Part shown: in pieces, positions 1 to 11,031 of the stretch | Layout of the letters: each line of letters starts with the position of its first letter | How positions within the stretch are numbered: the first letter of the stretch is position 1 | DNA from: Ustulina deusta | Lineage: Eukaryota > Ascomycota > Sordariomycetes > Xylariales > Xylariaceae | DNA length: 64,000 nt | Assembly (NCBI GenBank): GCA_023159155.1 | Contig: JAJNNX010000020.1 | Coordinates: 744,001-808,000 of the forward strand | Direction of reading: 5' to 3' | The notes under the pieces: generated by a model | What the model saw: the letters and a program-made list of their open reading frames with translations, nothing else | What the model was told of the DNA's origin: nothing | Databases searched by the model: none | Made by a program: the position numbers and the translations under genes

Positions 1-533
1 GCGATTTGTAAGAGAGGCAGCTTGGTTCGGCCAACGCCCAACTCTGGGCTATATTCTGAGAGGATAATCTAATTGAGGAAGCAAGGAAAGAAAAAACTAC
101 GCTATACATCTCCGACAGCGAGATACAGGCAGATTGTATGGTCAATGCGTTGGTAATTCTCCCACAGCGACTATTCACCCACTCAATAGCGATGATGATC
201 TGGCCAAGCAGAATTTCTGTGCTTATTTTTGCCTCTGCCTTAAGTCTTGGCCGTGAATTTAATTCTATACTTTAAATTTTATATAGCTGAGCTGCTAAAA
301 ATAGGGCTACGAATTGGACCAACGGTCAGACTACATTGCAAGAGGACCAGGAACAACACGAGGGGAATTATACCAGAAGCGTATAGACGTGGCTATGACA
401 GATTCATGCGCAAGTGTGTATGATCTTTCGCCGTTCCACTCCCAGCCCGCAAACCACCTTTAAAACAATGTCCACTGCGCCTCCCATTTGCACCGTAAGC
501 CGTGACCACGCGTTCCGATACATGTTCGACGCA
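1..533. other. 3' flank of the copper transporter gene; no gene seen
   Basis: This stretch has only short open frames with no recognisable protein. It lies downstream of the copper transporter, which reads toward it, and probably holds that gene's 3' untranslated region. Confidence 0.4.
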
Positions 534-1147
534 TCAGTGGCCGCCGAGCCGACCAAACAGAAAGGTCCCGAGGAAGATGCCACCGAGGACAGAAAGGAAG
601 TAGCCGACGTTAAATGTCATTACCGCCAACATGCTATGATGGGGGCGAGCCATGTTAATTAACGAGCGTCCTTTTTTTTTTTTTTTTGCGGGTGGGAAGA
701 GGGAGCGAGCGATCGGACTCACAGCAGGTACCCCACGCCCCCAATGAAGACCTCGAGAAGTGAACGGCCAAGCTCGACGCTCACGAGGAAAGGATGTGTC
801 GCGCGCCTTTCGCGCAGCTGTTGCCCGAGGCTTCCCATGTGGGGGGGCCGGATACGCTCTGAGGCCAGAGACTCCTTGTCGGAAGGGACGTGGGCCCGGG
901 CCACGAGGTTGGCGTTGCCGTCGAAGGCGAGGGAGCGGAGAGCCATGAGGGCGCGATGTATGACGGCCAGCACGATCAAGAAGATGCAAGTCCCGGCGTA
1001 GGCATGGGTATTATTCGGTGTCCAGGCCAGCGAATACAGAGGGGTCACCATGTTGTTGAAAAAGACCATGGCCATGTCTTCGGAGGTCATTAGTTCGCCG
1101 TCCATGCTGTCGCCGTGCCTCTTTACGTGAGCCATCGTGGCGGCCAA
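534..1147 (-). CDS. Ctr-family high-affinity copper transporter
   Basis: Imports Cu(I) across the plasma or vacuolar membrane as a trimer. Two exons, 1147-723 and 633-534, join across an 89-base GTGAGT...TAG intron to give 174 residues. The N-terminus is methionine-rich (MDGELMTSEDMAMVF), as in Ctr proteins. A first membrane segment lies at about residues 50-70. The second begins with the Ctr signature MxxxM (MLAVM, 143-147), which is created only by the splice, and the third carries GxxxG (GGIFLG, 159-164). The length matches small fungal Ctr proteins. There is no C-terminal Cys-rich tail. It is divergent from a ferric/cupric reductase gene 1.4 kb away, which would supply Cu(I). The start could also be Met5. 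Family assignment is firm; membrane location is inferred. Confidence 0.9.
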
Positions 1148-2555
1148 TAAACTGTCCAGCCAGTTCGCAGTAGCGGGGTCTGGAGTGTTAGATGCAAGAA
1201 AGGAAGAAGACGATGGATGACGGGCTCTCGACGAAGAAGGGTGCTGGTGGCGTTGTTTTGGCGTTTTACCAATATACTGACGTAAGTTCGAGGGTTCAAT
1301 GAAGTTAGTAGGTAGTTGGTATTGTTGTGCTAGATATGTGCGCTCGGGGGACTGGGGTTGACCGCCGCAGAGTTATTACTCTATTATACCATCCCTCCTC
1401 ACCCCTGCTACTCGCACGATGTGGCTAAGGAGAGAGTCCCCGAGGTCCGGGTTTGGTTAGCTCTTTGAAACATAGTCAACGTCGCAACATTGGTAACCAA
1501 ATAAAGTTTCAGAAATCAGCACATGTCTTGGCCGTCTATCGTCTTGACACTTATAACCCGTAAGAAAGTGATCTAGTATATTTCCTTCTTGGGGAAGAGG
1601 TGATCTGAAGATCTAGCGAAGCTATCATTCACCTCACTTTGCAACGGTCTCGATCTGTAGGGATACCCCCTATCCCTACCAGAGACCATCCCACTCCTCG
1701 TATGGTGAGCCCTTGTTATGCATTTCTATTACAGCAAGAATCATCAGGTTAATTTCCTAGTACAGAAACCTACCTGTAAGAAAAACTTGCTCATGGCCAT
1801 TGTTGGTGGACGAGTTGTTTCCCTCCTGGGACGAGGAACGGGGGCTTACGTTGTAAACTTGCTCAAATCGACTCAAAGCCGGCAGCACGTGGAATGTAGA
1901 CCTCGCGGAGGTCTCGAGTTCCTAGTAGTTCCTTGGTTTTCAATGCAACATGACTGCTAAGGCCACGCCAAGCACCAGGCATGATATGTACCTCTATACA
2001 TGCAGCATCCCTAGTTGGTGCGGCCATAAGTGATGATTCGATGGCAACCCACCCCACGCTAGAAGAATAGGTCTCTCGCGTTGGGAATGGACAAGGGGAG
2101 CAGTACTGATTCCGGAATATATCCCGTCCCCAGAACCACGGACCCGGTCCACCCCTTCCCCATCGTACAATGTAGAAACTGGCTCAAAACTCCTCTTCGA
2201 TGCCTAAAATGGAAATGGTTGCGCTTGATACTAGTAGTTCCAACTTCATCCATGCATCTAATATTCACTACGGCGCTGTATGCATGTTATGTCGTTTACA
2301 TGGTAATATTTTTAGACTAGCTACACTACACTACAGCTTGCAGATTGGCAGATACTTCAAACGCAATCTACTCTTTTCTTTTCTTTTCTTTTGTGTCCGC
2401 CTGTATTTACTAGATGACGGCTTTTCCGTTTGCATAACTCTATTGACGGGAACGACACCAAGACCACACTTCTGTTTCTACCATTTGTATTCTCATTCCA
2501 CTTCTTGTTCAGTTGTGATCTCTCGTCAGTCGCCGCGTGCGGCAACGTCTTCGAG
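1148..2555. promoter_or_regulatory. Shared divergent upstream region of the copper transporter and metalloreductase genes
   Basis: This 1.4 kb separates the start codons of two divergently read metal-uptake genes and must contain both promoters. The open frames inside it show no recognisable protein. A CT-rich stretch near 2375-2400 (repeats of TTTTCTTTTC) precedes the reductase, a common feature of fungal core promoters. A pair of identical 11-base repeats is listed separately. Confidence 0.55.
1783..1865 (+). promoter_or_regulatory. Pair of direct repeats resembling copper-response elements
   Basis: The 11-mer AAACTTGCTCA occurs at 1783-1793 and again, identical, at 1855-1865, 72 bases apart, midway between the divergent copper transporter and reductase genes. 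Its core CTTGCTCA differs by one base from the yeast Mac1 element TTTGCTCA, which works in pairs. The repeat is seen directly; copper regulation is inference. Confidence 0.35.
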
Positions 2556-5054
2556 ATGCAGACCTCTGCTTCTCTCCTACTCCTTTCTCTCCTTACTTCC
2601 ACACGCTATGCCAGCGCTGCCAATAACGGCATCGTTGGCTTCGGCATCGACCTATATCCGGACTTATGTTGCCAATCATGCCGTGACTCACTGTCCACCC
2701 TCTACCTAAGTTGCACCGTCTTTCCAGATAGCAACGGTACCTCCAGCATGGGTACTTCTAGTATGAAAAAGAGGCACGGCGAGGAGACTATGGAGGGTAT
2801 GCCGACGACGAGCGATGATTGCCGCGCGAGTAACCTCCCATGGCTTCAAACCATGGCATATTGCATTCAACAAAATTGCGACGCCGTTGGATTTGGAACC
2901 ACAAAACAAGCCACCTGCTTCGGCAATCAGGCACTTTCCGGTGCTGTAAAACCAACATTCCAAGAAAGCCTGCCTCTGGTGGCTCCTACAGCCGAGCTCG
3001 CCCGTGACGCCGTCTGGCTGAACAGTACTAGCTTGGTCAACAGCGAGCTCTACTACGAGACCTACGGCACTTACGCCGAGTTTGGGAGGTCTGAGTACTT
3101 ACATACCAAATATTCGTACGACTGGCTATGCTCCCCCTTTTCGCCGCACAAGATCCTAATAGCATGTATCTAGGGTAGCCCTGATTATTCTCGTAATTGG
3201 TGTCGTCCTTGCTTGTGGCATCACAAATCAGCTCATTACTACAAGCCCTGGGTTTCAAAAACAGATTCAATCCTCCGGTATATGGTCGAAGCTTCGCCGA
3301 CACCTTTTCCTTCCCGCTCTTATTGGATCTCGGCATCGACAACCGCTCGCTGGACATGTAGGCTACGTGCCTGGCCGCATGCTTAGCATCAACATCGGCA
3401 TCTACGTTATCCTCAATATCGTCTTCTCATCCGTCTCCTTCCATAGTTTCCAGCCAAATACTGTCTTCTTGTCTTGGCAGTTTGAGATATGCGAGTACGT
3501 CGGAAACCGAACGGGGACTCTTAGTCTTGTTAATACAGCCATTGCCATATTATTTGCAGGCCGGAACAATCTATTGATCAGCCTGACCGGATGGAGCCAG
3601 ACAACGTTCCTGACCTTGCATCGTTGGAGCGCAAGAGTGGCTACTGCGCAAGCCGTCGTGCATTCCGTAGTGTACACTGTAGCATACTGGGAGCCAGGCT
3701 ACGCGGGTGCAGCGGCGTACGCTGCTCAAGCAGCAATGCCTTTTTACGTAAGTTCCTAATTTATCCCTAGTCTCTGCTTGTTTGCCTTGGGGCAGAGGAC
3801 CAAGTCAATGTTGCAGATCGATGGATTGACTGATAGGAGCTTGACTGACCGTTACTGAAATAGTGGTGGGGGATCATTGCCACCATAGCCTTTTCCTTGG
3901 CAGCATCCTTGGCCATATTGCCTCTCCGCGCGAAGGCCTATGACACGTTCCTTCTTATCCACATCGGCTTGAGCATTCTGGCATTGGTTGGGTGTTGGTA
4001 TCATCTAGTGCCTCATTTCGGGTTCGATTACGGCTACCAAGTCTGGCTTTATCTCGCCTTTGCCTTTTGGTCTGCAGACCGGTTTGCAAGATTAGTTCGT
4101 CTTGCCTACTACAACGACTTTGGCTCCTCCCAGGCGATCGTTGAGGCAGTTCCAGGCTGTGATATTTTCCAAATTACAGTCTTTCTCCGGACTCCTTGGG
4201 CATTTGGCCCTGGTCAGCACACCTTCCTGTATATCCCTTGGATCGGAGCGGGCAAATTTTGGGAAAATCATCCCTTCAGCATCGCAAAATGGACACATCA
4301 AGGATCCCCATCAGTAGCCGGTTCAGAAACAGCCGGTTCTTCTGATAGCAGCCAAAAGAGTATTGAATTGAACGCTTCCTCGGATCAGGTGTCATCACAG
4401 AAATCGAATGCATTGGCATCCCCTCCTTCGCAACGCCAAAGATGCGCGTCCATCCAGTTCCTAGTCCGTGGACACAGTGGCATGACAGCAGCTCTTCGAG
4501 AACACATGGCTCTTTACTCGTACGGGTCCAGCATGGATATCCCAGTCTATCACGAGGGCCCATACGCAGGTCACCGAACTACGCTACGGCCATTCCAACT
4601 GGCCGATACGGTGCTATGTCTTGTCGGCGGCATCGGCATCACTCATGCCTTGGGATTCATCCAGGAGTTCGTAAGCGCCAACTCTCAAAGCGACGTAGAG
4701 ACAGGGAGCAAGTCCAAAGTTATGAGGAAGGCGAAACGCCTTATCCTCGCGTGGTCGGCCAGGGAGATGGCGCTGATAGAACACGTGAGACGGAATTTCT
4801 TGGTGGATTGTGAAGGAACGGAGTATTTATTCTGGTGCACGGGCGACGGGTTCTCTGCAACGAAAGGGGCGGCGATCACGGCGGGGAAAATGAACGTCAC
4901 ATCTGTGATTCGATCTTCAGTAGAAACCGGGCATCAGACGACTGTCTTAGCATGCGGCCCTGGCAGTCTGGCGGACGAAGCAAGACAGCAGGTTATCAAT
5001 TGTGTGAGAGATGGATTCCGGGTGAATCTGGTCGAAGAACCGTTCTGTTGGTAA
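2556..5054 (+). CDS. Ferric/cupric reductase transmembrane component (FRE/NOX superfamily)
   Basis: Plasma-membrane flavocytochrome that passes electrons from NADPH through FAD and two hemes to extracellular Fe(III) or Cu(II). Exons 2556-3115, 3174-3747 and 3864-5054 (introns of 58 and 116 bases) give 774 residues. The start MQTSASLLLL opens a signal peptide and is followed by a Cys-containing extracellular domain (CCQSCRDSL). The ferric-reductase core follows, with heme-binding histidines (LHRWSARVATAQAVVH; LLIHIGLS; WYH). The cytoplasmic half has the FAD-binding HPFSIA near residue 514, an NADPH-binding GGIGITHA near 632 and a C-terminal CGPGS. Upstream in-frame ATG codons exist, but starting at 2556 gives a clean signal peptide. 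Next to it is a divergent Ctr copper transporter, which suggests a role in Cu(II) or Fe(III) reduction for uptake. The metal preference cannot be read from sequence. Confidence 0.9.
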
Positions 5055-6324
5055 TTTCTACATTTCCACAAGCAGCCAGCTCATCTGAGCCTGGCCTTGA
5101 TATGTACCTAAGGTAGTTGTGCAGTTCTCGCGCTGCTTCGATAGTGGCCAAGAGCTGGCAGCGCCCAGCAGATCAACCCAATCCCGCCCGTTAGTACTTA
5201 TTTGGCTGGGTGTTGACGTTGTACACTCCCTGAAGTACCTACCTAGGTAGAGACAACTGACATAGGTGATTCACGCCCACAGAATGTATTCTAGAGGCGT
5301 TACTGAGCTGGGCGGATAGCTGATGTTGTAGAGGCAATGGCTTGTTCCTTACACCTTTCTCCAGAGGGTGCTTATACCATAAAGATACCGCAAAAGCCAC
5401 CTCGGTACCGAGTGACTTGAGCGTTATACAGTCTAAACTTGACAGTGCGTGGTCCATTTGTACTACTGCTAGCGAGTTAGTGGCGTGCCAAGAATACGCA
5501 ACAACTGATTTTTCAGAACATCAATCGCCTTGTAAGGCTTGGATAATGCCATCCCATAAGGGACAGGGATCGCCGGGAGACGAGAGAGTTTGAGCTAGTT
5601 TTCTCTCGCATGAGTGGCCTGCAAGTATAGTAATGTCACTAATACGGTACCACGCCCCGAACGTCTCTGCGGACTCCCACACGTCAGATAATGAATGTAC
5701 TGAGGGACCTCTACCCCCCATTATATTTCCGGATTCCTAGTTATGTACCTCGAAACGACTGAAGCGCAATCCTACGACTCGTTCCAGGTATTTGGCACGC
5801 GTCATAAAGCAGGTTCTGAGGACTTTGCCGTGGGCCGGGGGGGGGGGGGGTAAGAAGAGGGGAGGGGGGGGAGGTTGTGTGATGAGACAGCTGAATATCA
5901 ACACTTCTACGCCCTCCATTACGACCCTCCCGAGCTGTCATTCATTTGGACACAGGCTTGTAGTTTCCAGATCCGCAAAGCTCGTGGCAAGCCTGTCGAG
6001 TGCCACACCCACACCCAATGGTTGAAGTCAAGGTCACCCAGGCCATTCCTCGTGAATCCTTTGGTGCGGCGATGGCGTACCTTGCAAGGGCACTCGTTAC
6101 CTCTGTCAACGACTTAGCCATCTATTCCACGTTTCGTGACACCCTCTCCTATCTTATATCCACACTATCCAGTATGCTAGTGCTGACTTCGGGCACTCTG
6201 ACCATCTTGACTTGCAACCTTGGCGCTTGGAAAAAGGGTTGCTTCAGGAACACATATCCATCTTTCATCATGACAATAACCCATCAGGAGTTGATATCCA
6301 TACTCTTCTGACCTAATCTCAAGG
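5055..6324. other. Spacer between the reductase and P450 genes
   Basis: No recognisable gene. The stretch holds the 3' ends of both convergent neighbours, one CCTAGGTA motif near 5241-5252 and a G-rich tract at 5837-5871. The open frame at 6000-6311 has no recognisable features. Confidence 0.45.
5837..5871 (+). repeat. G-run tract (14 G, then shorter G runs)
   Basis: Fourteen consecutive G are followed by TAAGAAGA, GGGG, A and a further eight G. Several G runs in 35 bases could form a G-quadruplex. Run length may be unreliable in an assembly. Confidence 0.7.
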
Positions 6325-8038
6325 TCAAATCTTTTTAAACTTCACCCACAATTCAGGTTTTGTCATGGAATGAAACACCTTCATGGGCTTCATCTTACCA
6401 TCGAGACCCCAGACGTCATTCCTGTCTTTGTACTTCTCCCTATCAAGTTCCAGATCGAAGTTCCACAGCAAATGTGCCGTAATAAGCAGCATCTCCAAGT
6501 ATGCCAGGTTTTTCCCTATGCAGACTCTAGGTCCAGTGCCAAACGGCAAGGAAGCGTTGAGGTGATCTTTCGAGAACTTTTCATTCTCGCCTAACCAGCG
6601 CTCGGGCTGGAACGCATCGGGTTCGCAGAAATTAAGGCTCGAATGCGTCGCGACCCAGGGTGCGACGGCGACTGTCTTCCCGCCTGGTATGTAGTAGCCG
6701 TCGATGGTAGCGCCGCCTGGCGGAACTATGCGTTGCTGACTCGCCGGCGAGGGTGGGAACAGTCGCAGGGCCTCTTGTAACGTCGCTTCGAGGTATCGAA
6801 GCTGTCTGAGTTTCTCCCACTTAATATCGTCCTCTTTGACGAAGGCATTTCTAATTTCGTGCACTAAACGGCTGAACACATCCGGGTGGGTAGATACAAA
6901 GTATGTCCAGCCTGTAAGTGCGGTCGCTGTCGTATCGGTTCCACCACTGACAAATCCAGCCATGTTCAGGAAGATTTCCATTCCCGTCAGTGATTTCTTG
7001 GACTCGTTGTTGAGGAGAATGTAGTGCATGAAATCTGTATGATCACGATCGTCGTCAGCGAGGCGGCGGCGTGTCTTCTCTCGTGCATTGCTCAGATGGG
7101 TTTTCCTCCACTCCATTGCTTTGGCGGGAATGAGGAGCCGAGTCATAATAGATTCAAGCCATGTGCCAACACCGGATATTCGCCGTATGGCCTGCGTCCA
7201 TGCGGCCCCTACGAATATTTGAATGACAGACGTAGACCACTCCGTTGCCGAAGCCTGCTCCAAACATCCAAAGGGCTCGGCAAAGCATAAGTCGCCCATA
7301 ATGTCGAATGCGGCATAGCTATCTAGTGAGTTGTTAGCGACAAGACACGAGTAGAGGCGGGTTGTTTTGGCTTACTCACACCAACTTGATACGTCTACAG
7401 CTCGACCCTCGGCCGCCTTCGCATGGAAGGCCTCAACTAGCTTGTATATGTGAACTATGACGAGATTTTCCAGCTGAAGCAATGCACTATTCGTAAACAG
7501 GTATCCCAATGCTTTGCGCTGACGGGTATGATGTTCATTTATAGCTAGGCTCACGCCATTTTGTCCGCCTACGGCTCCAACACCTCCGAGGAAAATTGGG
7601 CTTTTCTCCATGTTCATGCCACCCTTCTGGAGGGTATGTCAGTGAGCTCGTTATCCCGCGAGGTTGGACTATAACTTACACGAAGCCCGTAGATTTCCTG
7701 ACGGGCTTCTACACTGATGAAGCTGATTTCGTCTGGAGACACCCTCACTACCGGGCCATATTTATCATGTAGTGACTTGTAGTATATATGCTGATCCCCC
7801 TTTAGCAAAGCCAGCGCTGCGGGTAGCTCCGAGACACGGTTAAGCCAGGGACCTGGAATGTTACGGAAGGGGCCAAAGAATAGTCTTTGGCAGATTTGCA
7901 CAAATAGCCCAACGGCGACCTGAGTAATAGTTAGCATAGTGCCTCATATATGACGAGACAACTCACGATGATGGCAAACACCATCAGTACTGAAGTCGTC
8001 CAGCGTGAATTCTCCATGGTCGATTCGATTTCCAGCAT
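6325..8038 (-). CDS. Cytochrome P450 monooxygenase (CYP65-like)
   Basis: Heme-thiolate monooxygenase anchored in the ER. Four exons, 8038-7967, 7919-7680, 7626-7380 and 7322-6325, splice in phase to 518 residues, the usual size. The first exon supplies a hydrophobic anchor (residues about 13-35) before the proline hinge IPGPW. The I-helix oxygen-binding segment is GGTDTT near residue 315; ExxR appears as EALR, the PERF motif as FQPERW, and the heme loop as FGTGPRVCIG with Cys454. The segment EIYGLRKGG is typical of the isotrichodermin C-15 hydroxylase/CYP65 group of specialised-metabolism enzymes, so a tailoring role is likely. It is divergent from a methyltransferase across about 0.5 kb. No frame damage is seen. 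A start at Met8 is also possible. The substrate is unknown. Confidence 0.88.
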
Positions 8039-8545
8039 GGTATTGTGTCCAGGTAGAGGAAGTGCTGTGCACAAGAACAGTCATAATAGATATTTCAACG
8101 TGTTGCAGCAACCCCGAAAGTCGGATCTTGATACTTGGTATCCATAATAGGTCTATTTATGTAATCATCACTCGGAGGTGGTGTTCCCTGTTCCCCTAGA
8201 TAGACTTCTCCCAACCATCACATCGATGCAACTAAATACCAAAAACACGGCTTATGCACCCTTGGAGGCTAATACCAGCTACATTAAGTACTTATCTTTG
8301 TGGGCCGATCTTTCCTTGCGGGCATCACCGGGGTTGCATTCATCAAATATGTGGGGTTTATTGGAGTTGCAAGACGAAACTTGCTCATAACGACTCGTGT
8401 CATCTGATCGATGTATCATCACGACTCGATCAAAGCTGGCGTCTCAAACCTATCACCACACCCAAATTTAAATATACAATCGACAGTGGTCATCAACTAC
8501 TCTTGAACATAGCCAACGAATTGAACGCACTCGAAGAGCACGGCC
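8039..8545. promoter_or_regulatory. Bidirectional promoter region, P450 / methyltransferase
   Basis: These 507 bases separate divergent start codons, suggesting possible co-regulation. The overlapping open frames have no recognisable protein. No specific operator was identified. Confidence 0.45.
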
Positions 8546-9328
8546 ATGGGAGACACCGCGGAGCTTGCGAGGGGCTACACTCTCGCGAATCATACACAAC
8601 ACGATGCAGGAACTTTTCTTATCCAGAAGCTCGAGATCACTCGCGGCATGCGGGTCCTCGACGTCGGCTGCGGACCCGGCAACCTCACGGCCCAGATAGC
8701 CGAGCTTGTGGGAGAGAACGGAAGTGTGGTTGGCATCGACCCGAGCAAGGAACGCATCGCCATTGCCATTGACGAAAGGGCGAATCCGAATCTATCATTC
8801 CAAGTCGGGAGAGCTGAAGATCTGTCACAGTTTCCCTCCGGCAGCTTCGACGCTCTCTTCGTGAACTCTACTTTCCACTGGGTGGAGGACCAGCGCGCGG
8901 CACTCGCAGAGTTCTATCGCATTCTGAGGCCAGGCGGCCGCCTCGGTATGTCGGGCGGATCTGGAGACTTCGTCGCTGCACACGATAGGATCAAGGCAGA
9001 TGTGCTGTCCAGAGACCCTTACCGCATGTATCCCGAGCAGAGTCCTGCGAAATTCCTCAAGAAGCTCGAGTTGGAAGGCCTGCTCGACAAGGCCGGGTTT
9101 GACGAACGAGAAATTATCAGGAGGAAAATAATCAAGTCCGCCGAAGACGCGGATGCGATGCTGAATTGGCTAGCTACCAGCTCGTCAGGGAAGACGTACG
9201 GTGGCATCCCATTGGAACTGCGGCCGAAGGCAAGGGAGGAGATGAAGCACGAGTGGGACAAGCTTACGGCAAAGGATGGAATTCAAATGGAATTGGAGCT
9301 TCTGGTCACTGTAGCCGTCAAGACTTAA
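8546..9328 (+). CDS. SAM-dependent methyltransferase (class I, UbiE/COQ5-like fold)
   Basis: Single-exon gene of 260 residues. Motif I is VLDVGCGPGNLT (about residues 37-48), which binds S-adenosylmethionine. An acidic residue at the end of beta-2 (VVGIDPS) would hold the ribose, and motif II/III is represented by FDALFVNSTFHWV and LRPGGRL. The short N-terminus has no signal or membrane segment, so the enzyme is probably cytosolic. The family includes methyltransferases of small molecules, and the divergent P450 and nearby O-methyltransferase suggest specialised metabolism. Substrate and methylated atom cannot be told. The ATG at 8546 is the first in frame. A role outside metabolite synthesis is possible. 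Confidence 0.85.
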   Translation: MGDTAELARGYTLANHTQHDAGTFLIQKLEITRGMRVLDVGCGPGNLTAQIAELVGENGSVVGIDPSKERIAIAIDERANPNLSFQVGRAEDLSQFPSGSFDALFVNSTFHWVEDQRAALAEFYRILRPGGRLGMSGGSGDFVAAHDRIKADVLSRDPYRMYPEQSPAKFLKKLELEGLLDKAGFDEREIIRRKIIKSAEDADAMLNWLATSSSGKTYGGIPLELRPKAREEMKHEWDKLTAKDGIQMELELLVTVAVKT

Positions 9329-11031
9329 GTCGTATGGATGTTTTCTGCCAGGTTAGTTAGGTCTCTGAAGCAGCGGTCTTAGCCACGAAGATAGACTCTT
9401 AAAGCTAAGACCTCGAATCCAGTGGCCGTCCTTCCAAGCAACCTAACCCTCAAAAATTCTCGAAAATCGCGACAGTGGGCGACACAAATCCGTTTATTTC
9501 CATTGTGTTTCGTGTGTATAACTTATTATTAAGACCTGCGATGGACTGTTGTTATGTACCCTCAATTTTTATTCCCTTTCTTATGCCATACAAAACAAAC
9601 CCTAATTACAACGTAAAAGTGGTGGATTCAGAAAGTTTGAGTACATTACGCACAAATCGGTATAGGAAACTGGCCCAGGTTATCATCCGTACAACAGGTC
9701 CAGAACGTCCCCACCAAGTCCGCATTGGCAAAAATATGCTTACCTCTTAATACAGTCTGCTCAAATTTATAATGTCAGGGCATCTCTACTCTTTCATTAG
9801 TGTTAGGAGGTTGCACTATCGGACATATCAAGCATGAGAATGGTATGCGCAAATTTTACGATATATTCCTTGCGCACTTGGTCTCTTCGTGACCCTAGCT
9901 GCCCCTACGTTATTGTAACAGCACAGTGATATTAATCGCCGTTGAAGGCTTTGGTTTCAGACCTGGGAAAATTATTGCCTCGGTTTCTACCGCCAGTATT
10001 GGGAATTGTGGTTGCGCGTTCGCGGCTGATCTCGAGAATCATGATATCAAAGTTTCTCCTATACGCCTTCCCCAATCATAGCATCAATGCCAATGCCATC
10101 AGAAGCAATGGCTACCGGGACTCCATGGGGGAAGTGGAGGGCCGCTTCTACTTAGTAGTGAGCACAAGCGTATCCGCGGCGCTTGGGTTTTCAACAATGC
10201 TTCTTATTGCAGTTCCATCCTATGCACAGAACAACATCTTAGTGGAGCTCAATAAGCATAGCATCAGCAACCATGTTATGATTGCAGCGAGCGGTAACCT
10301 TTTTGCTTTTGTCGCGTTTAAACACATACGCGCTCGTTGCCTTCTTGAAACAAGCGCCGAGTAGTATCAACTTCGGGCCGATTTACACCAATGCTAATAT
10401 AACTTATATCGGGGAAGTAACTAGAACAGGTAGATCGGACCGCCTCGAGAGCTGTAGTGATCCGCTTTACTTTTGGTGTAAAGTCAGTTACGGTGCCAGT
10501 CCCGCCGTACATGAGCTTGGGCACCAGCATGCTGCTCGTAACTCCACGACTATCGTTGGCGGGTGGGAATCTCTTTGCTCATCTGCTGCCCGATGGGCCG
10601 CGGCTATCTCCAGAGGAGATTGCAGGAGTGCTGGGAGACTCGGACGCACACTTTTGGATGGGCCGGGTCAATTTATCGGACGGGGAGGGCGTCCTCACTG
10701 GCGGGGAAAATGAAGCTGGCGTGTGCCAGTTTGGGATATTTGTTCTTAGCAAGGAGGACGCCCCCCAGGCATAATGACTAGCTCGTGGAAGTGGGAAATG
10801 TGACTGTGACTTGGTTTTTGAGATGTGTCACGCCTCAATACTGCAATCGATAGACCCTATGATGACCATGGCCTTACCCGATGGCCAAAGTCAAAGAGAT
10901 CCACTCCTTACGACGTGTTGGAACAAGACGTGGAAGCTTGGAACGAACCTAGCCTTGCAAAGGAGGGAAGCCAACGACGGGAGGGGTTATTTATGTGGAA
11001 TGGACACCTTGGGTTGGTCACACTAATATTC
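9329..11031. other. Spacer with unrecognised open frames
   Basis: Frames at 9942-10364 and 10457-10774 (+) are hydrophobic in part, but I recognise no family and no convincing splicing joins them. They could be decayed coding sequence. The right end carries the 3' region of the O-methyltransferase gene, which reads toward it. Confidence 0.3.

Noticed and set aside
2059..2709. Open frames between the copper transporter and the reductase
   Set aside because: Overlapping frames on both strands, no family features, and located in the shared promoter.
6000..6311. 103-residue frame with hydrophobic segments
   Set aside because: No signal, family or splice context; lies in a convergent 3' region.
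9942..10774. Hydrophobic frames between the two methyltransferases
   Set aside because: No recognisable motif and no splice that joins them; kept only as possible relics in the spacer note.
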